This document shows positions 1-7,666 of a DNA stretch of 64,000 nucleotides, piece after piece (the first letter of the stretch is position 1; each line of letters opens with the position of its first letter). The notes under the pieces were generated by a model, which ran no database searches, was not told where the DNA came from, and was given only the letters and a program-made list of their open reading frames with translations. Both the position numbers and the translations under genes were made by a program. The stretch is from Armatimonadota bacterium (GTDB taxonomy: Bacteria > Armatimonadota > HRBIN16), in contig BPGT01000001.1 in NCBI GenBank assembly GCA_026003175.1, positions 248,001-312,000 of the forward strand, given 5' to 3'.

Positions 1-2448
1 AATCATGGCAGTCATGCCGCTGGTCACCACTGCCTCGCCAGATGCACCCGCTGAGGCATCTTGAATGCTTGCGGTGTTGCCACGGACAACCAGCAGCTTC
101 TTGCCATCGGCGGAGATGTCGAAATCGCTCGCCCCACTGGCAACGACCTTCTCTTCCCGCTTTTCGTCGTTGAGGTCAAAGAGCTTGATAGCGGGAGGCT
201 CCTCGCTCCCGGCAACAGGCACCCGCACAAAAATCAGCTGTCCGCGGTCGTTCACCGCCAGCCTGCCGAATCGTCCGGGCTTAACTGGCAGCTGGATGGC
301 GCGCGCCTCGAAGCCCACGAGGTCGATATGTACTTTCCCGTCAGGCTTAGCAGGTGGAGTAGTTTCCGGTTTCTCGGGTTGAGCGGGCGCGGTCGGTGCG
401 CCCCCCACTTTCTCCGCCTGCAGCTGCACCTTCTCGCCGGTGGGAGCGGTTATCGTGCCCTCCATCGTGTTGCCGGTAATCTTCGCATTCAGGTTCAGCG
501 TAGTGCCGTCGGGCAGGGTGATGACCAGCGCCAGCTCTTTTGTGGTTGGGTTGTAGGTTCCATTTGCCGCTGCGCTGCCCATAGGGCTTTCCACCGTGCC
601 CGTGACCGTATTATTGGGCTGCAGCTGGAGCTTCGCCCGAATGCTGATACTGCCTCCCGGTATCATACTCCCCAACACTGTACCGCTCCATTCTCCGCTC
701 ACCTCGTCCTGCTGTTGGGTGGGCGCTGTGGGCTTCTCCTCGCGCTTTTCGGGCTGCCCCTCTTTCGGCTGCTCCTTGCCCTTCTCGCCCCACTTCTCCT
801 CGTCGGTTTTGGGCAGGTAGGGCGAGGCGATGTCTGCCCGAAGCGGCACCGCCAGCAGTACCTGCGTGCCCGCGTATATCCACGTGGTGCCCAGGTCCTC
901 GTAGAACGGACGGAAACTGCGGCTGCTGACGAAGTAGAGGTAATCGCCTTTGCGGTCGAACACAGGCGAGATGTCGTTGAACATACCGCTGGTGACCTGT
1001 ACCTTCTCTTCGGTATCCACGTTGTAGAGCCAGATAGCAGAGGTACGGCTCCGGTCACCGTTTTTGGCGTAGGCTATCCATCGGCTATCGGACGACCAGC
1101 TGGGCGAATGCGTCTCCGCCCACGGGTCCTTATCCACCAGCCTCACCCTGCCGCTGTCCATGCCGTAGATGTACAGCGCGCCCGTCTTGTCGGAGAAGGC
1201 GATGAATTTAGAGTTGGGCGACCAAACAGGGTTGTACCGGAAGCACGCACCGTCGGTGGTGAGGCGTCTGGGATCGCCCTTGCCGTCGGATTGCATGATA
1301 TACAGCTCGTATTCGCCGGTGGCATCCGAAAAGTAGGCAATCCATTGTCCATCGGGGCTCCAGGCTGGGTCGCGCTCCGCGGTACCGCTGGTGCGGGTGA
1401 GGTTGCGCGGGGAGCCGTTCTTGGCGGGAAGCGTCCAGATGTCGCCGCGCGCCTGTACTACCGCCCGCTTGCCCGTTGGCGAGATGCCCCAACCGAAGAT
1501 GAAACGGCTCACATCCACCGCTCGCGGACGCAGAGTGGGGCGCGCGCCCGGAATCCGCACCTGCACCGGTTGCGCCTTGCGCGTGGCGAGGTTCAGCAGA
1601 TACAGATGCGACCCCTGCTGAAAGACAATCTCGCCCGGTCCGATGGATGGCCATTTCACGTCGAAGTCCTTGAAGTGGGTAATTTGCTCGCGCTTGCCGG
1701 TGCGCGTATCATATGCCCAAATGTTGAGGCGGTGCTCCGGTCCAGCATCCGACAGGTAGTACACCTTTTCGCCGTGCCACATCGGGAGGGTATCTGTGCC
1801 TTCCCAGTCGGTGATGCGTTTGGACTGTTTGGTGCGCAGGTTAAACAGCCAGATGTCGGTTGCCATGCCGCCGCGGTAGCGCTTCCACGTGGCGTTATCC
1901 GTAGAATGCGGAGTGTAGGCAAGCCACACTCCATCGCTGCTCAGGCTGCCGTTCACGCCGTAAGGGATGGGCAGCCTCTCCGGCAGACCGCCTTTCGCAG
2001 GGACCGTGTACATCTTCATACCCGGTCCGAAGCCGCTCAGGTTGGACGCAGAGAAAATCAACTTGCCGTCGGGCGTCCACTCGCTCAGCCACTCGAACGA
2101 CGGATGATGAGTCACCCGATAGGGAATGCCTCCTTCTACCGAGACGGTGTAGATGTCGCGGTTGCCGTCGTAGTTACCCACGAAGGCGACCATCTTGCCG
2201 TCGGGGCTGAACCGTGGAAAGGACTCCTGCCCTGGCGGGTTTGCCAGCGGCACCGCCAGCCCGCCTGTTTTCGGCACCAACCACAGGTCGTTGGCATACA
2301 CGAAGACGATGTGCGTTGCGCTCACATCGGGATAGCGCAACATGCCCGGATGGGGAATGGTGTTGTCCTGCGCGACGACGCTTCGGCTCGTCGCCAAGCA
2401 TAGCAACACGCTGAATACGATTAACCACGCTGTGAGTCCGCCTTTCAT
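1..2448 (-). CDS. Tricorn-type protease, N-terminal part (runs off the window)
   Basis: One frame stays open from the ATG at 2448 to the window edge (816 codons). A signal peptide (about residues 1-27, ending SRSVVAQ) is followed by WD40/PD40-like beta-propeller blades with repeated FSPDGK, WSPDGQWIAYFSD and WSPNSKFIAFSDK motifs. This matches the N-terminal propeller of the tricorn protease family, which feeds peptides to a C-terminal PDZ and S41 serine-protease core lying outside the window. A low-complexity EKWGEKGKEQPKEG stretch near residue 553 leads into an extra beta-rich segment of about 100 residues (GTVLGSMIPGG to TITAPTGEKVQLQAE), then the usual VHIDLVGFEARAIQLPVKPG. A GAGGAG ribosome site precedes the ATG. 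The family call rests on the propeller; catalytic residues cannot be seen. Confidence 0.85.
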   Translation of the reverse strand, partial: MKGGLTAWLIVFSVLLCLATSRSVVAQDNTIPHPGMLRYPDVSATHIVFVYANDLWLVPKTGGLAVPLANPPGQESFPRFSPDGKMVAFVGNYDGNRDIYTVSVEGGIPYRVTHHPSFEWLSEWTPDGKLIFSASNLSGFGPGMKMYTVPAKGGLPERLPIPYGVNGSLSSDGVWLAYTPHSTDNATWKRYRGGMATDIWLFNLRTKQSKRITDWEGTDTLPMWHGEKVYYLSDAGPEHRLNIWAYDTRTGKREQITHFKDFDVKWPSIGPGEIVFQQGSHLYLLNLATRKAQPVQVRIPGARPTLRPRAVDVSRFIFGWGISPTGKRAVVQARGDIWTLPAKNGSPRNLTRTSGTAERDPAWSPDGQWIAYFSDATGEYELYIMQSDGKGDPRRLTTDGACFRYNPVWSPNSKFIAFSDKTGALYIYGMDSGRVRLVDKDPWAETHSPSWSSDSRWIAYAKNGDRSRTSAIWLYNVDTEEKVQVTSGMFNDISPVFDRKGDYLYFVSSRSFRPFYEDLGTTWIYAGTQVLLAVPLRADIASPYLPKTDEEKWGEKGKEQPKEGQPEKREEKPTAPTQQQDEVSGEWSGTVLGSMIPGGSISIRAKLQLQPNNTVTGTVESPMGSAAANGTYNPTTKELALVITLPDGTTLNLNAKITGNTMEGTITAPTGEKVQLQAEKVGGAPTAPAQPEKPETTPPAKPDGKVHIDLVGFEARAIQLPVKPGRFGRLAVNDRGQLIFVRVPVAGSEEPPAIKLFDLNDEKREEKVVASGASDFDISADGKKLLVVRGNTASIQDASAGASGEAVVTSGMTAMI

Positions 2449-2504
2449 TCTCCTCTCCTCGGGTTGTGTTTTCTCTTTGCTCTGTCGCAAACATCTCAAC
2501 AGAG

Positions 2505-2630
2505 AGGATTGCTTCAGCACTTTGTGCTTCGCAATGACACTAAGCCGTATGTATCGCGTCATGGCGAGGGAGCGCAGCGGCCGAAGCAATCTCCCGCTAC
2601 AGCTTTGCAACAAAGCGTTTTCCCTTCATT
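2505..2630. repeat. Intergenic palindromic repeat, GATTGCTTC type
   Basis: The gap between the tricorn-like gene and the MFS gene holds an imperfect inverted repeat. GAGGATTGCTTC and GCTTCGCAATGAC on the left face GTCATGGCGAG and GAAGCAATCTCC on the right. Related words (GAGATTGCTTCGCCG, CTCGTAACGACAC) recur near 37785-37855, so this is probably a dispersed intergenic element. Boundaries are approximate. Confidence 0.5.
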
Positions 2631-2740
2631 TCGTCGTTGCGTCACGCCTTCACTGCAAAGGCATATATGTCATACTCAGACACCAGAAAGAGCAACGAGG
2701 TTTCCGGGAGGCGCAAAAAGTGGCTGCTGTAGTGCTGTCC

Positions 2741-3919
2741 CTACCTCCGCACCCTGCTGGCTATCCACCACATCGTCAACAAAGCCACCGCCATCACGCC
2801 CCACACCAGCCCCACCGATAGCGCAGGGTGCTGCGGCGCGATGCGGTCGCCCGCAAAAGCCATGCTCGCCCCCGCTGCGATGCCCAGACCGATAAAGGAC
2901 TCGTGGAAGCCTCCATGCGTGCCCTTCTCCTCGCTACCCGCCATCGAGTAGAACAGCGACGACTGATAGAGCAGACCGATGCTCAATCCGAACAGCACCT
3001 GCGCCAGCAGATGCACCGCCAACGACGGCGCTAACATCATGCCCGCAAAACCCAGCATGGCGACGCCAAACGCCCCGAACAGCATCCCCGGTCGGTAATG
3101 CCAGCCGCTCCATCGGCGCAGCAGGTCAAAAGCCACCATACGCACATAAAACCACAGGCTGAACCAGCTGCTGGCGGTGGCGAAACTTAAACCAATGCGC
3201 TGAGCCACTAGGGGATTGTAGGTGACGATGACGTTGATCGCCACATACGCCATTGGGTTTGCCAGCCAGCCCAGCAGGCGGAAAGCTTGGCGTTGCTCTG
3301 GGGTGAGTTCTACTCCTTCGGGGTCTACCACAGTATGATGCTCGTCGGGGATGCTGTCGTAATCGGGCAGTACCCTCCACACCATGAACAGGTTGAACAG
3401 GTACAGCACCAGTGGCAGAATAAACATCGCCCGCAAGCCGAACGCGCTCATCAGCGGCGTGGTGATGAAGAAGGAAAAGCCGCTTGCCCCCGACCAGCCG
3501 AGGTTGTACATGCCCACCAGATGCTGCACGCGGTGCTGCGGCTCGCCGCGCGTGAGGGCGGCTTCGATGGCGGGCCAGATGAAGCCCTGAAACCCCGCCA
3601 CCAGCACGGTAGCGACCACCATATTCCAGCCTTCAGGCAGCACGCATCCGGCAAGCGAACCCGCTATCAACCCTGTCAGTCCCAGTCTGAGTGAGGCACG
3701 GCAACCGTATCGCTCAATCACCCGCCCGCCCAGCACCGAGCCGATAGCAGTAAGCAAGCCTATCGTGATTTGCGTCAGTGCGATGGTGGAGGGGGTCCAG
3801 CCCAATGCACGTTTGGCATAATAGGGTTGGCCATACAGAACCATCGTGGTGGCGATGGACTGCCCCACCTGCACCGCCTGCAGATGCCATTTGGGAAGGG
3901 TTGCGGTTTCGGTGTTCAT
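2741..3919 (-). CDS. MFS transporter
   Basis: A 392-residue polytopic membrane protein with about twelve hydrophobic segments, such as IGLLTAIGSVLGG near residue 50 and GLVWGVMAVALLTMWW at the C-terminus. The length, the loop GRVIERYGCRASLRLG between early helices and a charged central loop (residues about 195-215) fit the major facilitator superfamily. The substrate is not evident. It is last in an operon and overlaps the stop of the sugar-kinase gene by 4 nt (ATGA), so sugar or metabolite transport is a reasonable inference only. Confidence 0.85.
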   Translation of the reverse strand: MNTETATLPKWHLQAVQVGQSIATTMVLYGQPYYAKRALGWTPSTIALTQITIGLLTAIGSVLGGRVIERYGCRASLRLGLTGLIAGSLAGCVLPEGWNMVVATVLVAGFQGFIWPAIEAALTRGEPQHRVQHLVGMYNLGWSGASGFSFFITTPLMSAFGLRAMFILPLVLYLFNLFMVWRVLPDYDSIPDEHHTVVDPEGVELTPEQRQAFRLLGWLANPMAYVAINVIVTYNPLVAQRIGLSFATASSWFSLWFYVRMVAFDLLRRWSGWHYRPGMLFGAFGVAMLGFAGMMLAPSLAVHLLAQVLFGLSIGLLYQSSLFYSMAGSEEKGTHGGFHESFIGLGIAAGASMAFAGDRIAPQHPALSVGLVWGVMAVALLTMWWIASRVRR

Positions 3920-4890
3920 ATATACTGCGGTTTCGCCAAGTGCCGGTCAAAAGCCTTCACCGCCACCTGCGGAACCAGCGCCTCAATCTGCTCTCGCGTG
4001 CAGAAGCCCGCGCCGAATACCGCCGCGTTCGCCGCGCCCGCCGCGACGCCCCAGCGAAGCACATCAGAGGGCGACATGCCTTGAATGAACGCATACAGCA
4101 TCGCCGCCAGCATCGAGTCACCAGAACCCACCGCGCTCACGAACTTCACCTCCGGCGGTTGCGCGAACCACTCCCCTTCCGCGCTTACCCAAAGTGCTCC
4201 CTGCTTGCCCAGTGTGACCACTGCTATCTCTATCCCTTTCGCCAGCAGCTGGTGCGCCATTTGCCTCGCTTCGTCCACATCCGCCGGTTCGCGTCCGAAG
4301 ATGGCGGATAGCTCCGCACGGTTGGGTTTCACCATCCAGGGAACAGCCTCCACCCCGTGCCTGAGCAACTCACCGCTGCTGTCTAGCACCACCCTGACAC
4401 CCGCCTGATGCCCCAGGCGGATCACGCGCGCGTGAAAATCAGCGGGCACGCCCGGCGGCGCACTGCCGGAGAGGGTCACGTAAGCAAAACGGGGCAGCAA
4501 CTGCGCCAGCTTCTCTTCCAGCACAGCCACCTCTTCAGGGTGGATAACCGGTCCGATTTCGTTCAGCTCGGTTTGCGTGCCCGCGATGGGGTCTATCACC
4601 GCCAGGCACACGCGGCTCTCACCCTGCGTCCAGACGAAGTCACCGGGAATGCCTTCTTGCTTGAGGCTGTCCAGAATGAACGCGCCGTTGTGACCGCCCA
4701 GAAAGCCTGTCGCCACCACCGGCACGCCCAACGTGTGCAATACCCTCGCCACGTTGATGCCTTTGCCACCGGCAACCACCCTGCCCGGCTCCACGCGGAA
4801 CACTCTGTCCAGACAAAAACCCTCCACACGGTAGGTCTTGTCCACCGCCGCGTTGAGGGTGACCGTTAACACCGCTGCTCTCTGAATCAT
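3916..4890 (-). CDS. 1-phosphofructokinase family hexose kinase (PfkB type)
   Basis: A 324-residue ribokinase/PfkB-superfamily kinase of the LacC/FruK/PfkB branch, which phosphorylates sugar phosphates with ATP. The N-terminal sugar-binding motif GGKGINVARVLHTLG (about residue 40) and the C-terminal anion-hole and catalytic motif SAVGSGDSMLAAMLYAF (catalytic Asp in GSGDS, about residue 252) are both present. VKPNRAELSAIFG is the usual central signature. The gene overlaps the upstream TlpA-like gene and the downstream MFS gene by 4 nt each, so all are probably co-transcribed and translationally coupled. The exact substrate (fructose 6-P, fructose 1-P or tagatose 6-P) cannot be settled. Confidence 0.9.
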   Translation of the reverse strand: MIQRAAVLTVTLNAAVDKTYRVEGFCLDRVFRVEPGRVVAGGKGINVARVLHTLGVPVVATGFLGGHNGAFILDSLKQEGIPGDFVWTQGESRVCLAVIDPIAGTQTELNEIGPVIHPEEVAVLEEKLAQLLPRFAYVTLSGSAPPGVPADFHARVIRLGHQAGVRVVLDSSGELLRHGVEAVPWMVKPNRAELSAIFGREPADVDEARQMAHQLLAKGIEIAVVTLGKQGALWVSAEGEWFAQPPEVKFVSAVGSGDSMLAAMLYAFIQGMSPSDVLRWGVAAGAANAAVFGAGFCTREQIEALVPQVAVKAFDRHLAKPQYI

Positions 4891-5390
4891 GGCACACCCA
4901 GTTCCCTCTGGATTAGCCTCTCCATCTCATCGAGCGGTTTTCCATCCGCCAGTATTTTGCCATCCTTCCCCACCAGAATCAGATGCGGAACGCCGACAAT
5001 CCGATAACCGGAGAAGGTGTCGTGAGCTTCTGTATCACGCATCACCGGATATTTTACCCCCTTCTCACGGAGTGCCTGTTCAATCTGCTCCGGCTTGCCT
5101 GAAGCGTCGTGCACACCGATTACCATTAGCCCGTGAGGCGAATACCTCTCGTATACGCGGGCTACCTCCGGCAGCCCTGCCATACACCCTCCTCACCAGA
5201 CTGCCCAGAAATCCAGCAACACGAGCTTGCCGCGCAAATTCTGCATGGTCAACGGCTCGGAGTTCCACCAGTGCGAGGCGAACAGCTCCGCTGCCGGCTT
5301 GCCTGTCATCGCAGGGCGCAGGCAAGCACGAAACTGTACGACCAGCACAATCAACAGCCCAAGTAATACCAGCAGACGCACTGCCTTCAA
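4887..5390 (-). CDS. Membrane-anchored TlpA/thioredoxin-like protein, candidate selenoprotein (in-frame TGA)
   Basis: Reading through one TGA codon (5195-5193) gives a continuous 167-residue protein. It has an N-terminal transmembrane anchor (KAVRLLVLLGLLIVLVV), a TlpA-like strand LRGKLVLLDFWAVW, then the active site U-G-G-C at residues 66-69, then MAGLPEVARVYERYS and the cis-Pro loop VGVPHLILVGKDGKI. The TGA sits exactly where the first cysteine of the CxxC motif belongs, and the frame is intact on both sides. The TTG start at 5390 has a strong AAGGAGGT site and overlaps the proS-like stop; the gene end overlaps the kinase start (ATGA). I infer selenocysteine. A single-base TGT-to-TGA nonsense mutation is the main alternative; selA, selB and selC are not in the window. 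Confidence 0.72.
5159..5177 (-). promoter_or_regulatory. SECIS-like hairpin downstream of the TGA codon
   Basis: On the coding strand, GGGCTGCC-GGA-GGTAGCCC forms an 8-bp stem (one G-U pair) with a GGA loop. The stem starts 16 nt and the loop 24 nt after the TGA. Bacterial SECIS elements are short hairpins inside the coding region just after the UGA, with a G early in a small apical loop, and this hairpin fits that model. GC-rich coding DNA can form such hairpins by chance, so it supports rather than proves recoding. Confidence 0.5.
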
Positions 5391-6970
5391 GCGGTCACCT
5401 CCTTCTCACGATGTAACAGCTCTTCCACCACAATCGGCACATCTTCTACAGAGACCTGATGCGGTTGTCTATCACGGCGCAGGCGCACTTCCAACAGCCC
5501 TTCAGACGCCGACCGTCCCACCACTACCTGAATGGGAATGCCTATCAAATCAGCGTCTTTGAATTTGACGCCCGCTCGCTCGTTGCGGTCATCCAGTAGA
5601 ACATCGATGTCACGCTCTTGCAAAGACAAATACAACTTCTCTGCGATATTCCGATGCGTCTCCTCGGAAGGGTTCAACAGCAGAATCACCACCTCAAAAG
5701 GAGCAACCTCCGGGTACCATACCATCCCGTCGCTATCATGGTTCGCCTCCACCACAGCTGCCAGCACCCGAATCAGGTTCAACTCCCCCATCGTCACCAG
5801 CACCGGCTGCTGTGCCCCTTGAGGGTCATCATATAGCAGTCCGTATTCACCGCGCCCCTGATGTACCCGCCCCGCAAAGATACCCTGCTGCAAAACCAGT
5901 TCGCTACCACAGTGGGCACATCGGTCGCCGGCGGAAGCCATCCGCAGGTCTGCCCAAATCGGCTCGGCGAAATCGCGTCCCCAGCAAACGTGTACACGGT
6001 GCGCATCTGCCACATTCGCCCCCACCACAAAATCCTGCATGTGGCGTACTGCCCAGTCTGCAATCAATGGCACGCCCTCCAGCCCCACCGGTCCCGCGAA
6101 CCCTACTGGAGCGCGGCTTACCGCCTCCACCCGCTCTGCAGACATCATGTGCGCTTCTCCTGCTCCCAGTGCGCGTTGCACTTTAGGCAGGCTCAGCTCG
6201 TGGTCGCCCCGTACCAGCGCAGCCACCGCTTTGCCGTCCACTTCCAGCAACAGCGTCTTCACCAGTCTGGACGGCGGCACGCGGAGAAACTGCGCTACTT
6301 CTTCCACCGTACGCAGATTGGGTGTGTGTACCACCTCAGCGTCTGGTACGGTTTCGTACGATGGCGCCGCATTTTCAGGTGGCGGTAGAGGATACCACTC
6401 CGGCGCAGCGGCAGCAGCGCAGGAAGAGCACTGTAACAACACGTCCTCCCCACCTTCTACCGCCACCAGCAACGACCAGCCGTCCGCCTCTCCCGCAATC
6501 ACCGCCGCTCCCATTCGCCGACAGGCGCGAAGGAGCACTTCCCTAATAAGCGCTACGCTTCCCGCCGACGATGCGTCCGCGTCGAAAGACCACATCTGCA
6601 GGCGGAAGGTCTCCCGCGCTTCCAACAGACCCCCTCGCGGTTCCACCTCTTCATGGCGAACCTGAGCCAGCAGATACCACCTCAACGGCATGCAACGCCA
6701 CGAGCGCACCCAGGGGCGAGCGGATTCGATAACCGCTTGCACCTGCCCCGTCAGGGGTGTTATCACCCGATGGAAGCCCGCAGCCTCACACTCCTTTTCC
6801 AGCAAATCCTCCATCCGGCGAAGCACGCGCGCACCGAACGGCAGAAAAACATATGTTCCCGCCTCTGCCTTGCGCACAAACCCTGCGCGGCGCAGTAAAC
6901 GTTCGTGCACACTGCTTGCATCCGCAGGCGCGTCTCGCAGGGTAGCGAAGGGAAACTGTGCGACACGCAT
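5387..6970 (-). CDS. Divergent prolyl-tRNA synthetase-like protein with editing domain
   Basis: A 527-residue homologue of bacterial ProRS. The N-terminus FATLRDAPADASSVHERLLRRAGFVRK, the INS/YbaK-type editing insertion (LRVPPSRLVKTLLLEVDGK, about residues 225-330) and the C-terminal anticodon-binding domain (LLDDRNERAGVKFKDADLIGIP) are clear. The catalytic core is degraded. The segment with the GPTHEE motif is missing, the canonical KDAYSF reads LQMWSF, the SHEF loop reads WSLL, and motif 3 GIGVxR reads LNLIR. ATG 6970 is chosen because GGAGGT precedes it; longer upstream starts lack support. It heads the operon of the TlpA-like, kinase and MFS genes. It may be a free-standing editing or regulatory paralogue rather than the housekeeping enzyme. 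Confidence 0.8.
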   Translation of the reverse strand: MRVAQFPFATLRDAPADASSVHERLLRRAGFVRKAEAGTYVFLPFGARVLRRMEDLLEKECEAAGFHRVITPLTGQVQAVIESARPWVRSWRCMPLRWYLLAQVRHEEVEPRGGLLEARETFRLQMWSFDADASSAGSVALIREVLLRACRRMGAAVIAGEADGWSLLVAVEGGEDVLLQCSSCAAAAAPEWYPLPPPENAAPSYETVPDAEVVHTPNLRTVEEVAQFLRVPPSRLVKTLLLEVDGKAVAALVRGDHELSLPKVQRALGAGEAHMMSAERVEAVSRAPVGFAGPVGLEGVPLIADWAVRHMQDFVVGANVADAHRVHVCWGRDFAEPIWADLRMASAGDRCAHCGSELVLQQGIFAGRVHQGRGEYGLLYDDPQGAQQPVLVTMGELNLIRVLAAVVEANHDSDGMVWYPEVAPFEVVILLLNPSEETHRNIAEKLYLSLQERDIDVLLDDRNERAGVKFKDADLIGIPIQVVVGRSASEGLLEVRLRRDRQPHQVSVEDVPIVVEELLHREKEVTA

Positions 6971-6991
6971 GAGGTTACCTCCATAGCATCT

Positions 6992-7020
6992 ATCATACAA
7001 AAATGATTCGGGATTGTCAG
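6992..7020 (-). promoter_or_regulatory. Promoter of the proS-like operon
   Basis: On the minus strand CTGACA (7020-7015), a 17-bp spacer and TATGAT (6997-6992) lie 22 nt upstream of the ATG at 6970, a good match to the housekeeping sigma consensus. Confidence 0.55.
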
Positions 7021-7075
7021 TTGAAGCTCCTCTGAGCAGAAAGAGTAGAAAAAGCACAACGAGTCAAGGGTAAGA

Positions 7076-7261
7076 GAGGGTGTTCGAAATTGCTGGTTGA
7101 ATGGATAGATAACCTAACCCCCTTGCCCCCTTCCCTGCAAGGGAAGGGGGAACGCCCCTCTCCTCGTAGGAGAGGGGACGGGGGTGAGGTAAGGCAGGGA
7201 TAGCAAGAACGCCTCTCTCCTTGCGCTACAACCAACTTCTCAACAATTCTCGAACACCCTC
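7076..7261. mobile_element. 186-bp MITE, copy 1
   Basis: A non-coding element, identical by eye to 23686-23871. Its ends are inverted: GAGGGTGTTCGAAATTG at the left and CAATTCTCGAACACCCTC at the right. Inside are two strong hairpins, CCCCCTTCCC/GGGAAGGGGG and CCCCTCTCC/GGAGAGGGG. Flanks AGGGTAAGA (7067-7075) and AGGGTAAGG (7262-7270) match 8 of 9, consistent with a target-site duplication. There is no transposase, so it would move in trans. Short open frames inside it are by-products of the repeat. Confidence 0.85.
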
Positions 7262-7337
7262 AGGGTAAGGCATAAAAAACCTTCGAGGATGCAGCTGAAG
7301 CAGTGCATTTTTTGCCTTCGGGTTCCGAAAATATATA

Positions 7338-7366
7338 TTGACTTATGATAGCATATATGCTATCAT
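7338..7366 (+). promoter_or_regulatory. Promoter of the hicAB-secB-like operon
   Basis: TTGACT (7338-7343), a 17-bp spacer and TATCAT (7361-7366). The expected transcription start falls at about 7372-7374, on or beside the GTG start of hicA (7373), so the first gene is probably read from a leaderless mRNA. Confidence 0.7.
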
Positions 7367-7368
7367 AA
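7343..7368. promoter_or_regulatory. Perfect 26-bp palindromic operator
   Basis: Two 13-bp half-sites, TTATGATAGCATA and its exact reverse complement, abut without a gap. They fill the spacer and the -10 box of the hicA promoter. HicB antitoxins with a ribbon-helix-helix domain repress their own operons, so this is the likely HicB site. Confidence 0.75.
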
Positions 7369-7372
7369 TGGT

Positions 7373-7666
7373 GTGGCAAATGCGGAAGAGTTATACGAGC
7401 GATGGAAACACAATCCGCCCGCAGAAGTCAGCAGGCAGGATTTTGAGAAGGTGTTGCGCCGTTATCTAGTGGACTTTTTACGTGGGGGCAGCGGCTCTTC
7501 ACATCTTTATATCGTTTCGCATGAAGCACTAAAGCAGCTGTCTACTACCAAACAGTACGGTATATGGTCAGTGCCTTTAAAGTCGGGGCGTGCAGTAAAG
7601 GGATACTATGTGAGGCAACTTATCGAGATTGTGGAACACTTGCGGAAAGAAGGAACCATACCATGA
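7373..7666 (+). CDS. hicA: HicA-like toxin (mRNA interferase)
   Basis: A 97-residue protein with the small dsRBD-like HicA fold signature: a GSGSSHLYIVSH segment carrying the expected catalytic His (residue 44), then WSVPLKSGRAVKGYYVRQLIEIVEHL. HicA toxins cleave mRNA and are neutralised by HicB. The gene is first in a three-gene operon and its stop overlaps the hicB start (ATGA). The start is the in-frame GTG at 7373. No Shine-Dalgarno site is visible because the operator lies directly upstream. It is slightly longer than typical HicA (about 60-90 residues) owing to an N-terminal extension. Confidence 0.8.
   Translation: MANAEELYERWKHNPPAEVSRQDFEKVLRRYLVDFLRGGSGSSHLYIVSHEALKQLSTTKQYGIWSVPLKSGRAVKGYYVRQLIEIVEHLRKEGTIP

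Noticed and set aside
61-2403. A 780-codon open frame on the plus strand.
   Set aside because: It lies opposite the tricorn-like gene and shows no domain; the minus frame has signal peptide, propeller motifs and a ribosome site.
5181-5183. A separate short gene starting at the ATG at 5183.
   Set aside because: It has the upstream half in the same frame across one TGA, and lacks the anchor and first active-site residue on its own; internal reinitiation is possible but less likely.
7017-7235. Two near-identical small proteins at 7017-7235 and 23543-23845.
   Set aside because: They are translations of the MITE, not genes; their shared part stops at the element ends.
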